Position numbers and translations under genes: made by a program. 64,000 bases of DNA, taken from NCBI GenBank assembly GCA_017562135.1, contig QEYB01000713.1:558001-622000 (forward strand), read 5' to 3'. Below, piece after piece: positions 1-12,042 of the stretch (its first letter is position 1; every line of letters begins with the position of its first letter). The notes below the pieces were generated by a model, which worked only from the letters and a program-made list of their open reading frames with translations, was not told the origin of the DNA and did no database searches. This DNA is from Dipylidium caninum. Its lineage: Eukaryota > Platyhelminthes > Cestoda > Cyclophyllidea > Dipylidiidae.

Positions 1-530
1 AAAGGGACAATTGAAAGGCTAAACAGAATATTTGAGGGTAAAATAACCCAATGTTAAAGATGGATCACAGCACAGTGAAATCATGGACAGAAGTATACGA
101 GATGAGTTGCATTGTACTGTCTATATACAAATTTTACTTTAAAAGACTTGGGTTATACTCTACCCCTTCGTAACTATTACCGTTAAACCGGCAGTTCTAA
201 CGAGAGGTTGAGCAAACGCGATTTACCGGTTCTGCATGGAAAACGCCCCGGTTATTGTTAATGGAATTCGGAACTCATGGGATTTGAAGTAACAAGTGAA
301 GCTCAGATCCAGCATTACGACTCACCGGTAGTCGTTTTAAATTTCCTGAGACGGTGGATATGAGCATTGAGACGAGCAACTGGCAGCATGTAATGATGTT
401 ACACAAAATAGGGGAAAAATCGTGAATTAGCAAACAGTCTAAACCATATAAGGCTCAGATCAGTAACGGAGGAAATGCAACAATGGAAAAACGACGGCGA
501 CCCTTCGCAATGAATCTGGAATATCCTTAC
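1..530. other. FPGS intron 9 sequence, no exon recognised
   Basis: Nothing matching the remaining FPGS motifs (WPGR, DGAHT) was found on the minus strand here. It is treated as intron leading to exons beyond the left edge. Confidence 0.5.
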
Positions 531-781
531 CTCCTATTAATGCTAATGAAAATACACCCACACCTACCCAATTCAAGAAGAGGCAAGGATCCGCCTGTGG
601 GGATGTGGTTCTCACATTCATGCCACAGATGCACAGCAGCCAATGCGAGACATATATTTCTCTCACACACCGACTGATTCCCCACGCAATTTGTAAATCT
701 GTCCCAACTCTCCAAAACTACGTTTTCATGAAAGAGTGTGCGTCGAATATCCACAAAACGAGGCGCTACCACCAGAGGACA
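531..781 (-). CDS. FPGS: FPGS exon 9 (3' boundary uncertain)
   Basis: It opens after TTCCACAG with [14 protein letters not shown] and contains [16 protein letters not shown], which fits the family's N-x-x-LA-x-A...W helix although the usual HQ is missing. Two phase-2 donors are possible: AG|GTAAGG (end 531, better consensus) or AG|GTGTGG (end 564). Confidence 0.75.
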
Positions 782-3700
782 CTGTGGAAAAGGGGATGTG
801 TGGAAATATGCGAAATTTCAAATGGAGAAAGAGGCGACTCATGTACCTGAACAGAATGTGCTTCCTCGACGAAAATCGTCAACGCATCCTCCGGTTCGTC
901 AGTTGCCACCACTGCTGGAACTCCGGGCTAAATGTTAAACATTACAAGAAGGGGAAACGATATGCTTAACGTTCTGCAAATCAATTACCCATTCCCTCCT
1001 TATTGTAGCATGTCACTCACATTTCAACCTTATCGACTTAGATGTAGGCGCAAATCTGACCCAAACATTGGCTGTCTGATCGTGTAGAGAACTGAATTCT
1101 CTCCCAAAGTCATGTGCCGTTTATTTTCCAAAACAAATACCTTGAATACTTATGGCCGAAGCAATTCTTAAATGGTGATTCAAATAGTGTCAACCCATAA
1201 AGAACGAAATTACTTACGTTTATTACAGCCATAATCACAAAACGAGTAGGACGTGAAATGGAAGGATATTTCAGATCTAGTTTAAATGTCGGAAAAGCAG
1301 AAAAAAACGGGAGATTGCATTTACCTTGAAGATACCAGCTTTGTTCCATGCTATCTCTCTTATTGTGTTTCCAAAAATATTAGTGTGTTCGAGTTCTATT
1401 GCGGCGACAACAGCAACCCTGGGACGGCTGAAAGAAGGAAAGGCACAGGACGAAAAGTCCCCCTATACGATGCCGATTTTACAAGCAAACTCCACATGCT
1501 CACTCTACCATTAATTACTCGCTTTCAGAGAGCCATTTTTCTTAGTTGAACGCCAATTTAGGCACTAAAAATGCTACAGTTTCTAAAACATTCTACAAAT
1601 AGACGTAAACCCTACCACTAAGGTGACTTCACTTTTTCCTCTCATAACCTCTACCGATATCATAACTTCTTATAGGTCCTCCAACAACTTTGTATCCTTC
1701 TTCTCGATCCAGTATACCATTCCATCAAGTATAATAAGAAAAAAATGTATTACAGCCAAAAAACAAGCTTCAATTTAGAGGTAGTTTGCGGAACGGCATC
1801 AAACAAAAGTACCCACGAGGCATCCCAGTTTAACACATTAATCACCGACCTCACATAAACAGAGAAACATGATTTTACGTTGATTGCAATATGTCATAAC
1901 ACAAAATCATGTGATTAACCAATTTGTAGGTCGCAAAACGAATGTTGGTTGGGTATCTGTGCCTTGACAAGGACAGGCGGATTGTGAACTAAGTTGCATT
2001 TACTTGTTAATAGTTGGCAAAAAAAAGAGGGTGGGTTATGAAGTGGACTTTACATTCTTCTTCAAATTAAATAGAAAATGCGTGCGGAAACTACGCGAAA
2101 TTAGAAGAAAATTTTACTCGAAGACAGATGACTCCATTACCTAATACAGCAAGTAAAAAGGGTTACAGCATACAATGAGGACAATTACGAAACAAGGATC
2201 AGAAAGTGCCACTAACCTCAAAGTTACCAATAAGGGAAAAAGATAAATCAAAGAAATAATTCTGACAAATGTAGAATTCCACAAAAAAACGTTCGACTGG
2301 TATGAAAACGGGAAAAAAAGAACTGCTTACCTGACAACATTGGAGTTATCGTAACGACCTCCCAAACCGACTTCCACGACTGCAACATCCACCTAATTAA
2401 GCAAAATGGAAGTTGGCTAAGGTATCAACACGCCATCAAGTGGAGATTTCCTATTGCTGGAGGCCATGTTCGCCTCGTTTTTCCTCAGTCCTGTGGTCCA
2501 CACACACGCCACACTTCATGTGCCCAATACCATCAAGCTCGCAATGACTTTCTTGGAAATCCTTTTCGTGCAATACGAGGAAGTTTCCAAATTAAAATAG
2601 CGTCCATCCCACTCAACGCGTAGCTATGGAAGAACAACTACTTGGTGGAAAGACATACACCAAACCATAGGCGCACATATCTCATCCGCGTGTTGATTTC
2701 AAAGGCGCAATGGATCCCATTGGTGAACAAGCGAAGAACAATGGGACAAAAGAATTTGGAACAGTGATACGCCAACCAACATAAGCGACCGAAACACTCA
2801 CCCTTTGTGAAATGAAAACACAAAAAGCCAGATGGAGGAGGAAGGAGAAATAAGTTGGTTGTGGAAACGCAGCGATCACTTCCTATCAAAAGTATACCAA
2901 ATCTTTCAGATATTTTGAACGGCGAAAATTACTTGCTCCAGTTAACGCTAAATCACAATATGGATGAGATAATGGAGTTCAAAATACCCTAATAACCTTT
3001 AAGGTAAACGTGTTCTTTTGCGTATACTTCACTAACCCAAACTACATCATCGCGCCAACCGTAGAGCACTATAATCCCACACTTAAAGGAGCTTTAACTA
3101 CTGCCTCATGACCAGGACTAACGTTTAATCGTCACATTGCTGGCGAGGATTTGGTCGAATAATAACTATACATACAATCTAACGCGTGTGACGCTCTACC
3201 AATGGTCAAGACTCAAAAGTTGCATTTTCCACAGACGATAACCTGCTGCGCTACCTTCCACCGTATCAAATCCATCTATAGCTTTCGAGTGTTGAGTCCA
3301 CCACGTACACGTACCGCATTCGACTTCATCCTATCATGAAGGAGCCAGAAGTGCTCAGCAAAGACTTCACGATCTATTGGTTCACCATTAATACGAATTC
3401 GCTCTTCCACATTGATGAGGTGTGGTGATCTAAAATACAAGAAACGTTAGGATCTAACCGATCGCTGTTTGACAGTACAGAAAGCATCTTACGTAAGGAG
3501 TCCAGTTCGATAACCCTCATGTCGTAAGATGCTTTCAATGTAGGCACAAGTCGACCCCTTTCCTTTTGAGCCCGCGACGTGAATGATGTTAAGTTTGTTT
3601 AAGTCCGCTATGTGGGCAAATTATACAAAGTGTTAATACCTATGTTGATGCCAAACAATCGTAAGTACTTCCTTTCAATGTGCATTCTCAATGCGAGGGG

Positions 3701-3809
3701 AGGAGGCTGAGCACTTTGAGTCACTTTCCCCAATCGGTTCAACTCTTTTAAGGAAGCCTTAAACTGTAAACACTTTCAAAAGAAGTACCTCGTAATTGCG
3801 CTCCAGCAT
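531..3809 (-). CDS. FPGS: Folylpolyglutamate synthase gene (partial, runs off left edge)
   Basis: FPGS is the ATP-dependent ligase that adds glutamates to folates, trapping them in cytosol or mitochondria. Nine minus-strand exons join in phase into about 305-315 residues beginning MLERNYE; an in-frame TAA lies two codons 5' of the ATG. Visible motifs: P-loop GSKGKGST (residues 59-66), SPHL...[11 protein letters not shown] (86-102), [24 protein letters not shown] (152-165), and [13 protein letters not shown] (193-205), whose Lys200 matches the usually carbamylated lysine of this ligase family. No mitochondrial presequence is seen before the Met. The WPGR and DGAHT C-terminal motifs are absent from bases 1-530, so the last third should lie beyond the left edge. 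The SLGxDH motif reads AIELEH here, and the GxHQ region is divergent. Family assignment is secure; full activity is not shown. Confidence 0.93.
847..927 (-). CDS. FPGS: FPGS exon 8
   Basis: 81 bp encoding [20 protein letters not shown] and then EEAHSVQ, following directly on GIFK as in other FPGS proteins. Boundaries are CATTTAG|CCC and CAG|GTACAT, phase 0. Confidence 0.92.
1325..1427 (-). CDS. FPGS: FPGS exon 7
   Basis: 103 bp encoding [20 protein letters not shown] and then [14 protein letters not shown]. It enters after a strong CTTTCAG and leaves at AAG|GTAAAT in phase 0. The His of the canonical SLGxDH motif is kept (His185), but the preceding residues are changed. Confidence 0.95.
2331..2392 (-). 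CDS. FPGS: FPGS exon 6
   Basis: 62 bp encoding [20 protein letters not shown], the diagnostic FPGS signature with its metal-site glutamate (Glu157). Boundaries are AATTAG|GTG and CAG|GTAAGC, leaving in phase 2. Confidence 0.96.
2802..2882 (-). CDS. FPGS: FPGS exon 5
   Basis: 81 bp, 27 codons: [20 protein letters not shown] and then CVFISQR. It matches the family's P-x-YF-x-FL-x-x-LAF-x-VF segment. Boundaries are TTGATAG|GAA and AGG|GTGAGT, both phase 0. Confidence 0.93.
3315..3429 (-). CDS. FPGS: FPGS exon 4
   Basis: 115 bp encoding [18 protein letters not shown] and then [20 protein letters not shown], the folate-binding loop and following helix. It enters after TATTTTAG and leaves in phase 0 at GCG|GTACGT. 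Confidence 0.95.
3480..3536 (-). promoter_or_regulatory. Hairpin enclosing the FPGS intron-3 5' splice site
   Basis: Perfect 14-nt inverted repeat: GAAAGCATCTTACG at 3480-3493 and CGTAAGATGCTTTC at 3523-3536, separated by 29 nt. In the pre-mRNA the exon arm would pair with CGTAAGATGC, which carries the GT donor. The regulatory role is inferred. Confidence 0.5.
3493..3607 (-). CDS. FPGS: FPGS exon 3 (P-loop)
   Basis: 115 bp encoding [19 protein letters not shown] followed by [19 protein letters not shown]. This is the ATP-binding loop, almost canonical for the family. It ends in phase 2 at TTAC|GTAAGA; that donor lies inside a 14-bp inverted repeat whose other arm is in this exon (3523-3536). 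Confidence 0.95.
3640..3757 (-). CDS. FPGS: FPGS exon 2
   Basis: 118 bp encoding [12 protein letters not shown]...[15 protein letters not shown], the helical N-terminus that precedes the P-loop. It ends in phase 1 at G|GTATTA. The following intron (3608-3639) is 32 nt and ends CACATAG. Confidence 0.85.
3789..3809 (-). CDS. FPGS: FPGS exon 1 (start codon)
   Basis: This 21-bp exon encodes MLERNYE and ends GAG|GTACTT in phase 0. The next intron (3758-3788) is only 31 nt and ends TTTAAG|GCT. The start is chosen because a TAA precedes it in frame by two codons and because the [11 protein letters not shown] reading across the junction fits the FPGS N-terminus. Confidence 0.75.
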
Positions 3810-6800
3810 GGCTTAACACAGCCTGTTATTCGACGCCACAGAAGTAACCTAAACTATACAATCGGTGACTATAGGAGGTTTCAACGACCAACGAAGTCGG
3901 GCAGGCCCCGGACGCCGAGCATTTGAAATCGTGCAGCGACCTTCCAGTAAGTTAACGAAGTTAAAACAATGTTTTTACGATTTGAGATTAAATCAGGAAA
4001 ATAATAACGTTTACCCGCCTTTTAACGTGCATGATATTTTACTTCACATATTTTAACGTTGGAGTATTTTGTATCGATTTCACTATATTTAAGCCCTTAT
4101 TTTTAGGCGAATTAATTCACAAAATCATTTCAGTATGTGAAAGCAGCCTCAAGCGATTTAGGAGGCCTAATAACCCAACATTATCAAGCAAACATCACAA
4201 GGCGAAGAGGTGGCTTCATTTTCAGACAGTTGTCATGGTGTTTCCCCCCGTTCAACGCACTTGACGTGTGTTCCTAGGTACGTTTCAAAGTAATTAAAAG
4301 TATTTATCCACCACAATAACAGCACTCCTTGTTTCACAAATCCCACGAATGCGTCAAAAAGACAGTTTGTAATGCAACATTAATTGGCCATTTGTTTACA
4401 AGTCACAATACTGCAGCAGAATCTTGAGGATTATATGCTCTTCTCAGTCAAAGGAAGTCTGTTAATTCTGCACAGTTGATGGAGGGAAGTCTTGAAAGTA
4501 GATGTGCAGTGAAGACTATATTGCAAAGCGACACGATACTAGAACGAAAATTCGAAAGTTTGTTTATTTTAGACGAAACATTGCTCCACGCATTTCTATT
4601 GCCCAGCCTGTTTATCCTTCCATCACTAGCACCCAGTATTATGAGACAAGGGCCTCTATATGACCCCTGCGTATTAAGCATGTTTTTGAAGTAAGTTTGA
4701 TTCTGCTCTCAGATATTTGTAATCAAGTAATGTGTAGTTGCCAAGGCTATTTTAGATTCGAGGTACTTTCATTTGCTTCAATGTACAATCATTTGTCGAT
4801 TCCTTCTGAGATATTGACACGATTCGTAAACCGGAGCAAACTTCCTATGAACTCGTTCACCTGGAGCATTTTGAAGGGGGTAATAAATTCAAAAATACAT
4901 TTCGAAATTTCAACCTTTCCTTTACATAACCTGTAATTCTCACTACTCATCTGCAGCAGTCCATTATGGTCTGTAGTGGCATACTCACGCTACGAGCCCT
5001 CATTAAGAACGTAATAATCACCAAATGATGGTCAAAGGAATTGTAATTCTAAGAGCGCAACTCCAGGTCCATTGGCTGCCGTGTTCCAATAAAACATCCT
5101 CATTAATACCGACGATTCCATCCGTCTTTTTATATCTCTCAAAAGAGCATTGAATTGATTTTATAAACGTACTTAATTAGTCATAAGTGATCCCTTCTAC
5201 TTTTCGGGAGAGAAGAAGTGCTCGAATCTTTCCCTTGGTCTTCCCTATATTCGTATACTCCTTCCGATTTCTACATCAAAGTATTCTTCGACGCCTTCTA
5301 CCTGAGAACCATTTTCATCAGATTACCGTAGGCATAACTTAGCATTCGGTGCCACTTTGCGGAAGACTTTCGCTGCACTCAATCGCCATCGGTTGCTTTG
5401 ATTTCTCTCTGCCTTGTCTCTCATATAAGGAGGGTTTACTATCGACTGACGGAATGACCAAGGAGTTATAACGCTAAAATGTGATTATTAACCGTGGAAT
5501 CGAAAGAAATAACTTTCTGGAATTTGCGTGCACAATTAGGAGTTGAGCAAGTCCCCGCTACGAGGGTTGTAACTTTTAGTATAACTCGAGCATTGTTTAT
5601 TGAATGCACATAATTCTTCTTTTTAAAAATTACGACATGATGTATAAGGTGAATTACTTCTACCCTTCGGCCAATTATTTTACATGGAAAAAGTTTTTTT
5701 AGCACATAACTGCGCCCATCGCCCGAGGGCACAACGGGCACCCAATAAAGTTTCTTATTCGAGTTACTTCCCATTAATGTTACTTATGAAGTAGCTATTT
5801 CTGGCCTTTTTGTGTGTCTCCCACACAGGCCATAAACACAACTATCATTTGACCGATGCCTTCGCTGGCATTTTCACCCGACGGGTTACTGACAGAACCA
5901 TTCCTGTGTAAACTCATCCTCAATTCTGATGGTTCTTCAAAATTCTTCCTGAACCATATTAACGAAGAAGAATAATAAATTCTGACTACTTGTCTCGAAT
6001 AAAATGTGGTTTAACGGGGACAAGGGGATAAATATGGAAAGACGTAAGTCCAGTTCATACACCGCCAAGGCATGATGGCAAACCGTACGATTACACTCCG
6101 ACTCACGTTGTGGCTTTTTATTTAAGAGATTTTTTTGCCCCTGCTCAGTGATGGACGGTGAGTGTTACCCCTTAAAAATGGGCATTTAGAAGATGTGTTT
6201 ACTTTTGACAGGAAGAATTAAGAAGTCCATTGAACAAGTGATAGTTGCGCTTTCATATGACCAAGTCTTTTCGGTTTGGTGTGAACGCTAGCGCTCATTC
6301 GCTCATACATGCAAAAGATGGCCTCAAATAATGATTTTGGTTAGAGACTCTAAAAAGCGCATTTTACAAAGTGGATTAATTCACTCTACAAAGAGAACAA
6401 CTTGCCACAGTCCCGACTCACCGGCAACTTGTACACTAAAATTTGTGACGAAAACTGGCTCTTAATTTGAAAAGAATTCTACATGAATATTTCCCCGAAA
6501 TGGTTTGCTACCTGCGCAAATTCCTTCAGTGTTTCAAATATCGAATGTGTTGGTCTTCAGACTCCTTGAAGCCTTCTAATGAAGTTCTTGACACTTTCGA
6601 CGGCATATCTTATGCTTCCGTGTCCTAGGCGCACTTGGTTCACGCTTAAACATTCATTAGCTATGTTATTTTTTTGCTAAATTATTTGCTACTTGATTTC
6701 TCAAGTACAGAAAGTGCACCTGATCACAACTACATGCGGTATTGTGGGAAGCCTCCTCCCCATCCCTGCTTGTCTCAGTTTGACGGAAACTATTTCAATT

Positions 6801-9800
6801 GTAGTCTTGTAAAAATGATTTCAACCTGTCTGCAGGTCAACAGGACTGCCAGTAAGTGATTAGACGTAATTGTGGCGAAAGTTGAGGTTGCAATCCCCAG
6901 TAAACTACGCTAAATGCCATGAAAAATATGAACTAATGAATACACCGCAAAATTCGCGATTTCCATGTCACCATTAAAGTTTTTACGAGTTAACTCTTCA
7001 TTAGACTGTGTAAAGAAAGAAATTTTCGCATTGTTGTAGGGTAAAACTCACACTTTAACGCTTTATGAAAAAATAACTCCAGACATTAAGGATGGATATG
7101 GACTTCGAATAGTATTTAAGCAGTTACACAGACGTACTGCATCCGCATTAATTGTCTTCGAGGGGCCAGAAGAGATCGGCGGAGACTTCGTGGTCTCACA
7201 CCTCGAAGTTAACGCGATTTCGTGAAACTCCGACTGATTATCTTTTGGTGGCACAGAGAGAGGCCGTCTCGTGCGATTTGTCGAAGTTACCTTTCATCAT
7301 TCCAACTGTTTTCAAGACTATTTTCTGTTTGCATTCATTTTTTGTCAAGTTTATCATATTTATTTTCCAATGAACTGTGGCAAACATTGTACATTTTGCC
7401 ATCACATCATCCGCTCGACAAGACATTAACTGGCAAACGCATTTATTTGTCTCTTTTGACAAATCATTAAGGTTTTTCGAAACTTTCTACTTCTACTTCA
7501 TGTACTTTCGAGACTAGTTTAAAAGTGAAACGTCAATATTTAGTTTTTGGGCCTCTTTGCCTTTGTTTATGTGAAGTGCTGGATATAGCGCCGGATCACA
7601 TTAGGTTTGGGTGTCAATCACAATCATAAACAACAAGTCACACAAATTAATGCGCGCATTATTTTAGAAAGCGTCCTACGGCCACTGGAGCACATTTCAC
7701 AGTAAGATAAAACATTTGCATTAGATATACGCTTCACACTGACAGGAGCAGCTCACGAATGCGTCTTGTGCACTCACTTTTTCCTCACCGCAGCCACCTG
7801 CTTAACCTGCTATTCTCAAAGGCAGTGCAGTCACTCTTAGCCGTCTACTACGACGGAAGCAAAACCTTTTTGTTATATGACAGTCTCTTTTGTCCCATTT
7901 GTCTGTATTATAATTTCCCACTTCAAGTTGTAAGGTGGTCGAGTTTTTAAACAATCATTGTGTACAGGGCGCTCACCCTTCTCTCGTGAGTTGCGATTTC
8001 ACATGCTAACGTCATAGTCACTTAAGGGAGAAGGAATGATATGACAAGTGATTATGTGCGAAAGGGGCTTCTAATGTTAGAACTTTTAGATTCTTCTCTT
8101 AGCTAGTAATTGGCAGTGTCAGAATAGAGGTGTAGCTGCTACTGACTGGAAAAGGGGGTCTGGTAGGACGATACAATGGGAAAGCGCAAGTACGAGAATG
8201 AATAACTCATGTGCGTTGAATGTGTTAAGTGACTGCTGAGGGACAGGAAATTGGCGTGACTGCAAGAACCAAATAACCGCAAAACGCAAGAGAGTGGAAT
8301 AAGTCCGCATTTGGGGAGTTACCACTGCCCCTCAGTGTAAATGGTGGCAGAACATCTCTAACAATACGTTGCTGACAGCTTGGTGGAACATTGATTCAAT
8401 GGGGTAGCGATTGAGAACCCGCATTTGCTTCCAAACCAAGTAACAGTCCTTATACCTGTGGAAAATGCTTTCCCAATTCTATAAAACCGCCAAAGCCTAA
8501 TAAACTTTGGCACTAGTTACTGCGAGTAATTTGGTCTCTCAAGATTCCTTAACGTTTTCCCACCTTCGCCTAGACGACAATTAAGGCTTTGCAAACTACA
8601 TGTCCTGCGCATGCCTGAGTGTCTGAAATCTTATTGCATGACCTCTTAGGAATCTTCAGAACTCAACCGGTTGTCAAGACAGACTGCCTAGACAGGCGTC
8701 CTCCGGTGATTAGTCACGCAGGGACTGACCGCCTCCTGACCTCAAAATACGTCTAGATGGGAGGCGGCGAGGGAGGCACGGTCATCTGTTACTTTCGCAA
8801 TGTGCAGACCGCAGACTATTTGTACTGCGGATAAAATTTTGAGGTAGAAAAGACGTAGAGCTGAAAAGGTGCAGGAATAAGCCTTTTAGCCCTTGCCTAG
8901 CTATTTTGCGCATATGTGCAATGTTCTCTCTCCTGTGGGCTGCCTGACATTTTCAACTTATCAATGCGGTTGTAGCGCGGAAAGTATTACATCTCTATTT
9001 AAAAGCGATAAATTACCTTTACCACTTGCCCACCGAATCATCTCGAGCATTCGCTGGTCGGAACAGGCAAAATGGGCATTCCACCGAGCCGATTTTCCTG
9101 TATGCCTGATTGGTTTTCACTACCCCCGTCCGGCACCTTTTACAACAGCGTTTAGCTCGGCTGGACAAGCGCATGCTTCACGGGGATGCGACGGTCTTCC
9201 AAGAACCTTTGCAAGATGGCCTCCGAAACTCATTTTTCGGGAATAAAGTTGTGTCTCCATGAGGCCTTTACTAGTAACTCTTCTCTCGTCGCCCAGACCT
9301 GCTGGCTTTAGAGGTTCGTTCGTGTCAAACGTTGTCGCTAATATCCGTCGTCTTAATCCCCCAAGCAGTGTGATGGAAACACCTTCGAACAACGCTTCCA
9401 TAAAACTTCCTCGTTATCTTGATTCTTTATTTGGCAAAAAATCTTCTTTGAGATTTGCCATTATTTCAATCGCATCCACTTGAGTACATGAGGCTCGGTT
9501 CGTGCTTCCAACCTTTCCGTTAATCCGTCAACCCTCCCCACCACACTCCCCAAGGAGCCTTCACTATCACCTATGTCTGCCATTCCCCCAGAAAAAGAAA
9601 TAAAAAGCGGTAAGGGAATTTCTTGAATCACTGACTTCTATGGAAGGCCTCGTGTTCATTGCAATCAACCGTTAAGATATTCCACTAAGTGGTAATGCAT
9701 TGAAGATAACGCTAAACACGTTTTGACCTGGTTAAATTTATCATACCTTTTATCTTCAGCGCGCCCTCGCGTGATCGCAAGCGCAGGCCTTGACCTTTTC

Positions 9801-10358
9801 GGGGCGCCATTGTTTTCTCTGCTGTGTCGTTCCCCGCTTACGAAACCTTTAGACTTTCTTTCTTCTTAGCCACCATTTACGTGAATTTCACTTCCATTAT
9901 GATAGTCACCTTTCGAGGTGTAACATCTCATTCATCTGCCTTCTCAGGCAAAATCTTGGTGAGAAACAACTTTACTGAACTACTTGAAGCTCGTCCGCAT
10001 CGTCGTCATCATCATCATCAGTAGCAGCGGCAGCAGTGCAAAGAATAATTAATCGCCGTCACTAGAGCAAATTTATGCTGGACTTTAAACCCTTTAAATC
10101 AGTCTGCCTAAGTCTAATTTTCTATAAGAGGATTACACTTTTCGCGTTATTAATTACTTATTTGTACATTCCGATTACTACGCAATGGCGCAGTGTTAAG
10201 TTCATGCCATTTCCCCTAACATCCAATTTGCCCTTCTGGGTCATTCTCTGTACACTTTAATGTTCTAACATTAATTTAAGCGTGACCATTGGAGTGGAAG
10301 GTGGCTAAACTAAGTAAATCACTACAAGACGACCTCACTTTTCATCGCTTACCCGAAT

Positions 10359-10392
10359 TCCTAGCAGTTCGCGCTACGCAAAACTGCTAGGA
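10359..10392. repeat. Short perfect inverted repeat
   Basis: TCCTAGCAGTT and AACTGCTAGGA flank a 12-nt loop, forming an 11-bp stem. Function unknown. Confidence 0.6.
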
Positions 10393-10994
10393 GACGCCTT
10401 CCTAATATGGTTTCAATCATAGTATTTCAACATGACTTGAAGGTTTCATAGCCTTGTGGGCGTAGACATATGAAATATCTAAAACATACGAAAACCCAAC
10501 GTGGTACAAAGAGGATTTCTTTTCTCTTCCACTATTCGGGCAACCCATCTGCCATTTCCGTTGTCATGGTTATCCAAATACCTTTACTGATTTCTTTCTC
10601 GCCTTCGACTGTCCTTCAAGTCGGGACTATCAAATGAATTTCCTGCCGGCCAACACAACCTTTCTCGTTTTACACTTTCCTTGTACACGCGGGTGCAGAC
10701 ACCGCAGGAAAGATTTAATCACGTCTATCCGTCCTGACAGTTTGCCCCACCTGAATCATGAAGTCTTCAAAACTGCGAACTTCCCTTTCGCTGACTTGTG
10801 TGCATGTGCGTGTGATCTGTTGCGATGTGAAAAAAGCTAACCAAGTCTGATTTTAGATGATTCAGTCAGCTCCTAACTCTCTTTCGTCTGTGGTGTTGCA
10901 ATACGCTTTACGCTTTTCGAGGGAGAGCTGTAGAAACCACCTCCCGGGCTATCATTCGACGTCCGATCAAAATAGCCAAGCTGGGATTTTGTGT

Positions 10995-11065
10995 TAATAA
11001 AGTGATTAATAAAGGGAAAGATTATGCAAATCTCTTTAGCCTGGGATTATTAATTCACTTTATTA
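10995..11065. repeat. AT-rich foldback
   Basis: TAATAAAGTGATTAATAA at 10995-11012 is complementary, with one extra T, to 11047-11065. The direct repeat CTGGGATT occurs at both 10981 and 11041, 60 bp apart. Confidence 0.6.
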
Positions 11066-12016
11066 TAATTCAAAACCCACCTCAGTAGATGATCAGAATT
11101 CGAGTGGCATTTAAAGACAAATGGGAGTTCCAGGGCAGTCGTGGGTGAAGCAATTGGAAGGGTTTGCATCGGAGGATGAAAATGGACTCCCGTTTTGCGG
11201 AAATTCGTAGAATACAATAATTCTTCTACTGGACTCTTCACTTCTCCTCCTCCCCTCAGTGTTTTGCCTCCCATCGCGAGAATATTTGATGGCTTATGCA
11301 AAGTCAGCAGGGATTTCTTCAACTTCTCCCCAAATCTCAGTGGAAGTAAATGCGTCAACCTTCCTACCTTCTGTCCGGTTGCTTGAAAATGACACTACCT
11401 CGGTGTTAGACGATTTTTACTCTCCGAATAAACACCCCGGGCAAATCGCAATTTTTCGGCAGAGGCACATGTCGTTGTTTGTCATGTATTTGTATTACAC
11501 TGGTTCAACCTGCTTTGATTTGTGTCCTCTTTATCCTGAGCAAGCCTAAATACTTTGGACGACAGTAGAAGTGATTCTAATTTTTCACTTTGATAATTTA
11601 AACAAAAATAACTCATGTCTCATGGGCATACTTTTACGGGGTAAGTAAAACTGGGCTTCAGAGCTCCATAAAAACGCCTACTGCCTAAGGAATTGCTGTC
11701 TCCGTCAAAGTTGCTGTTCTCCATGCCATTGAAGCTAATTCTGGAAATCAAGTCGCTATGCACTTCAGCGTCATTAGATTCAGCATATCGAATAAGGGCA
11801 GCTAAATACAACTCCTGCAGCCCGTTCTGTTTGGCATTTCTTACCTGAAGGTTGCATATAAACCATCATTGGGGTAGTTTCGGAGTACAACACTATGGTT
11901 TGCAGTCCTGCCCACCGATGAAATATTGGTTCTATGCCTTTTGCCTGGCATTTCGGGCCGAAGGTTAGACGAAAAACAAATTTAGACGCCTGCTTGTGCG
12001 CGTGAGCGGACGTATT

Positions 12017-12042
12017 TGTGTTTGTGTGTGTGTGTGTGTGTG
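12017..12042. repeat. GT dinucleotide microsatellite
   Basis: Run of TG units with one TTT interruption, in the spacer. Confidence 0.9.

Noticed and set aside
5466..5774. 102-codon minus-strand frame beginning with ATG
   Set aside because: No domain, signal or neighbouring exon in phase; treated as chance.
8893..9401. Overlapping open frames on both strands (117 and 93 codons)
   Set aside because: Higher local GC lowers stop density; neither translation resembles a known protein.
11639..11990. Two adjoining minus-strand open stretches that looked like exons
   Set aside because: The likely splice phases do not agree: joining them gives a stop after 11 codons. No family was recognised.
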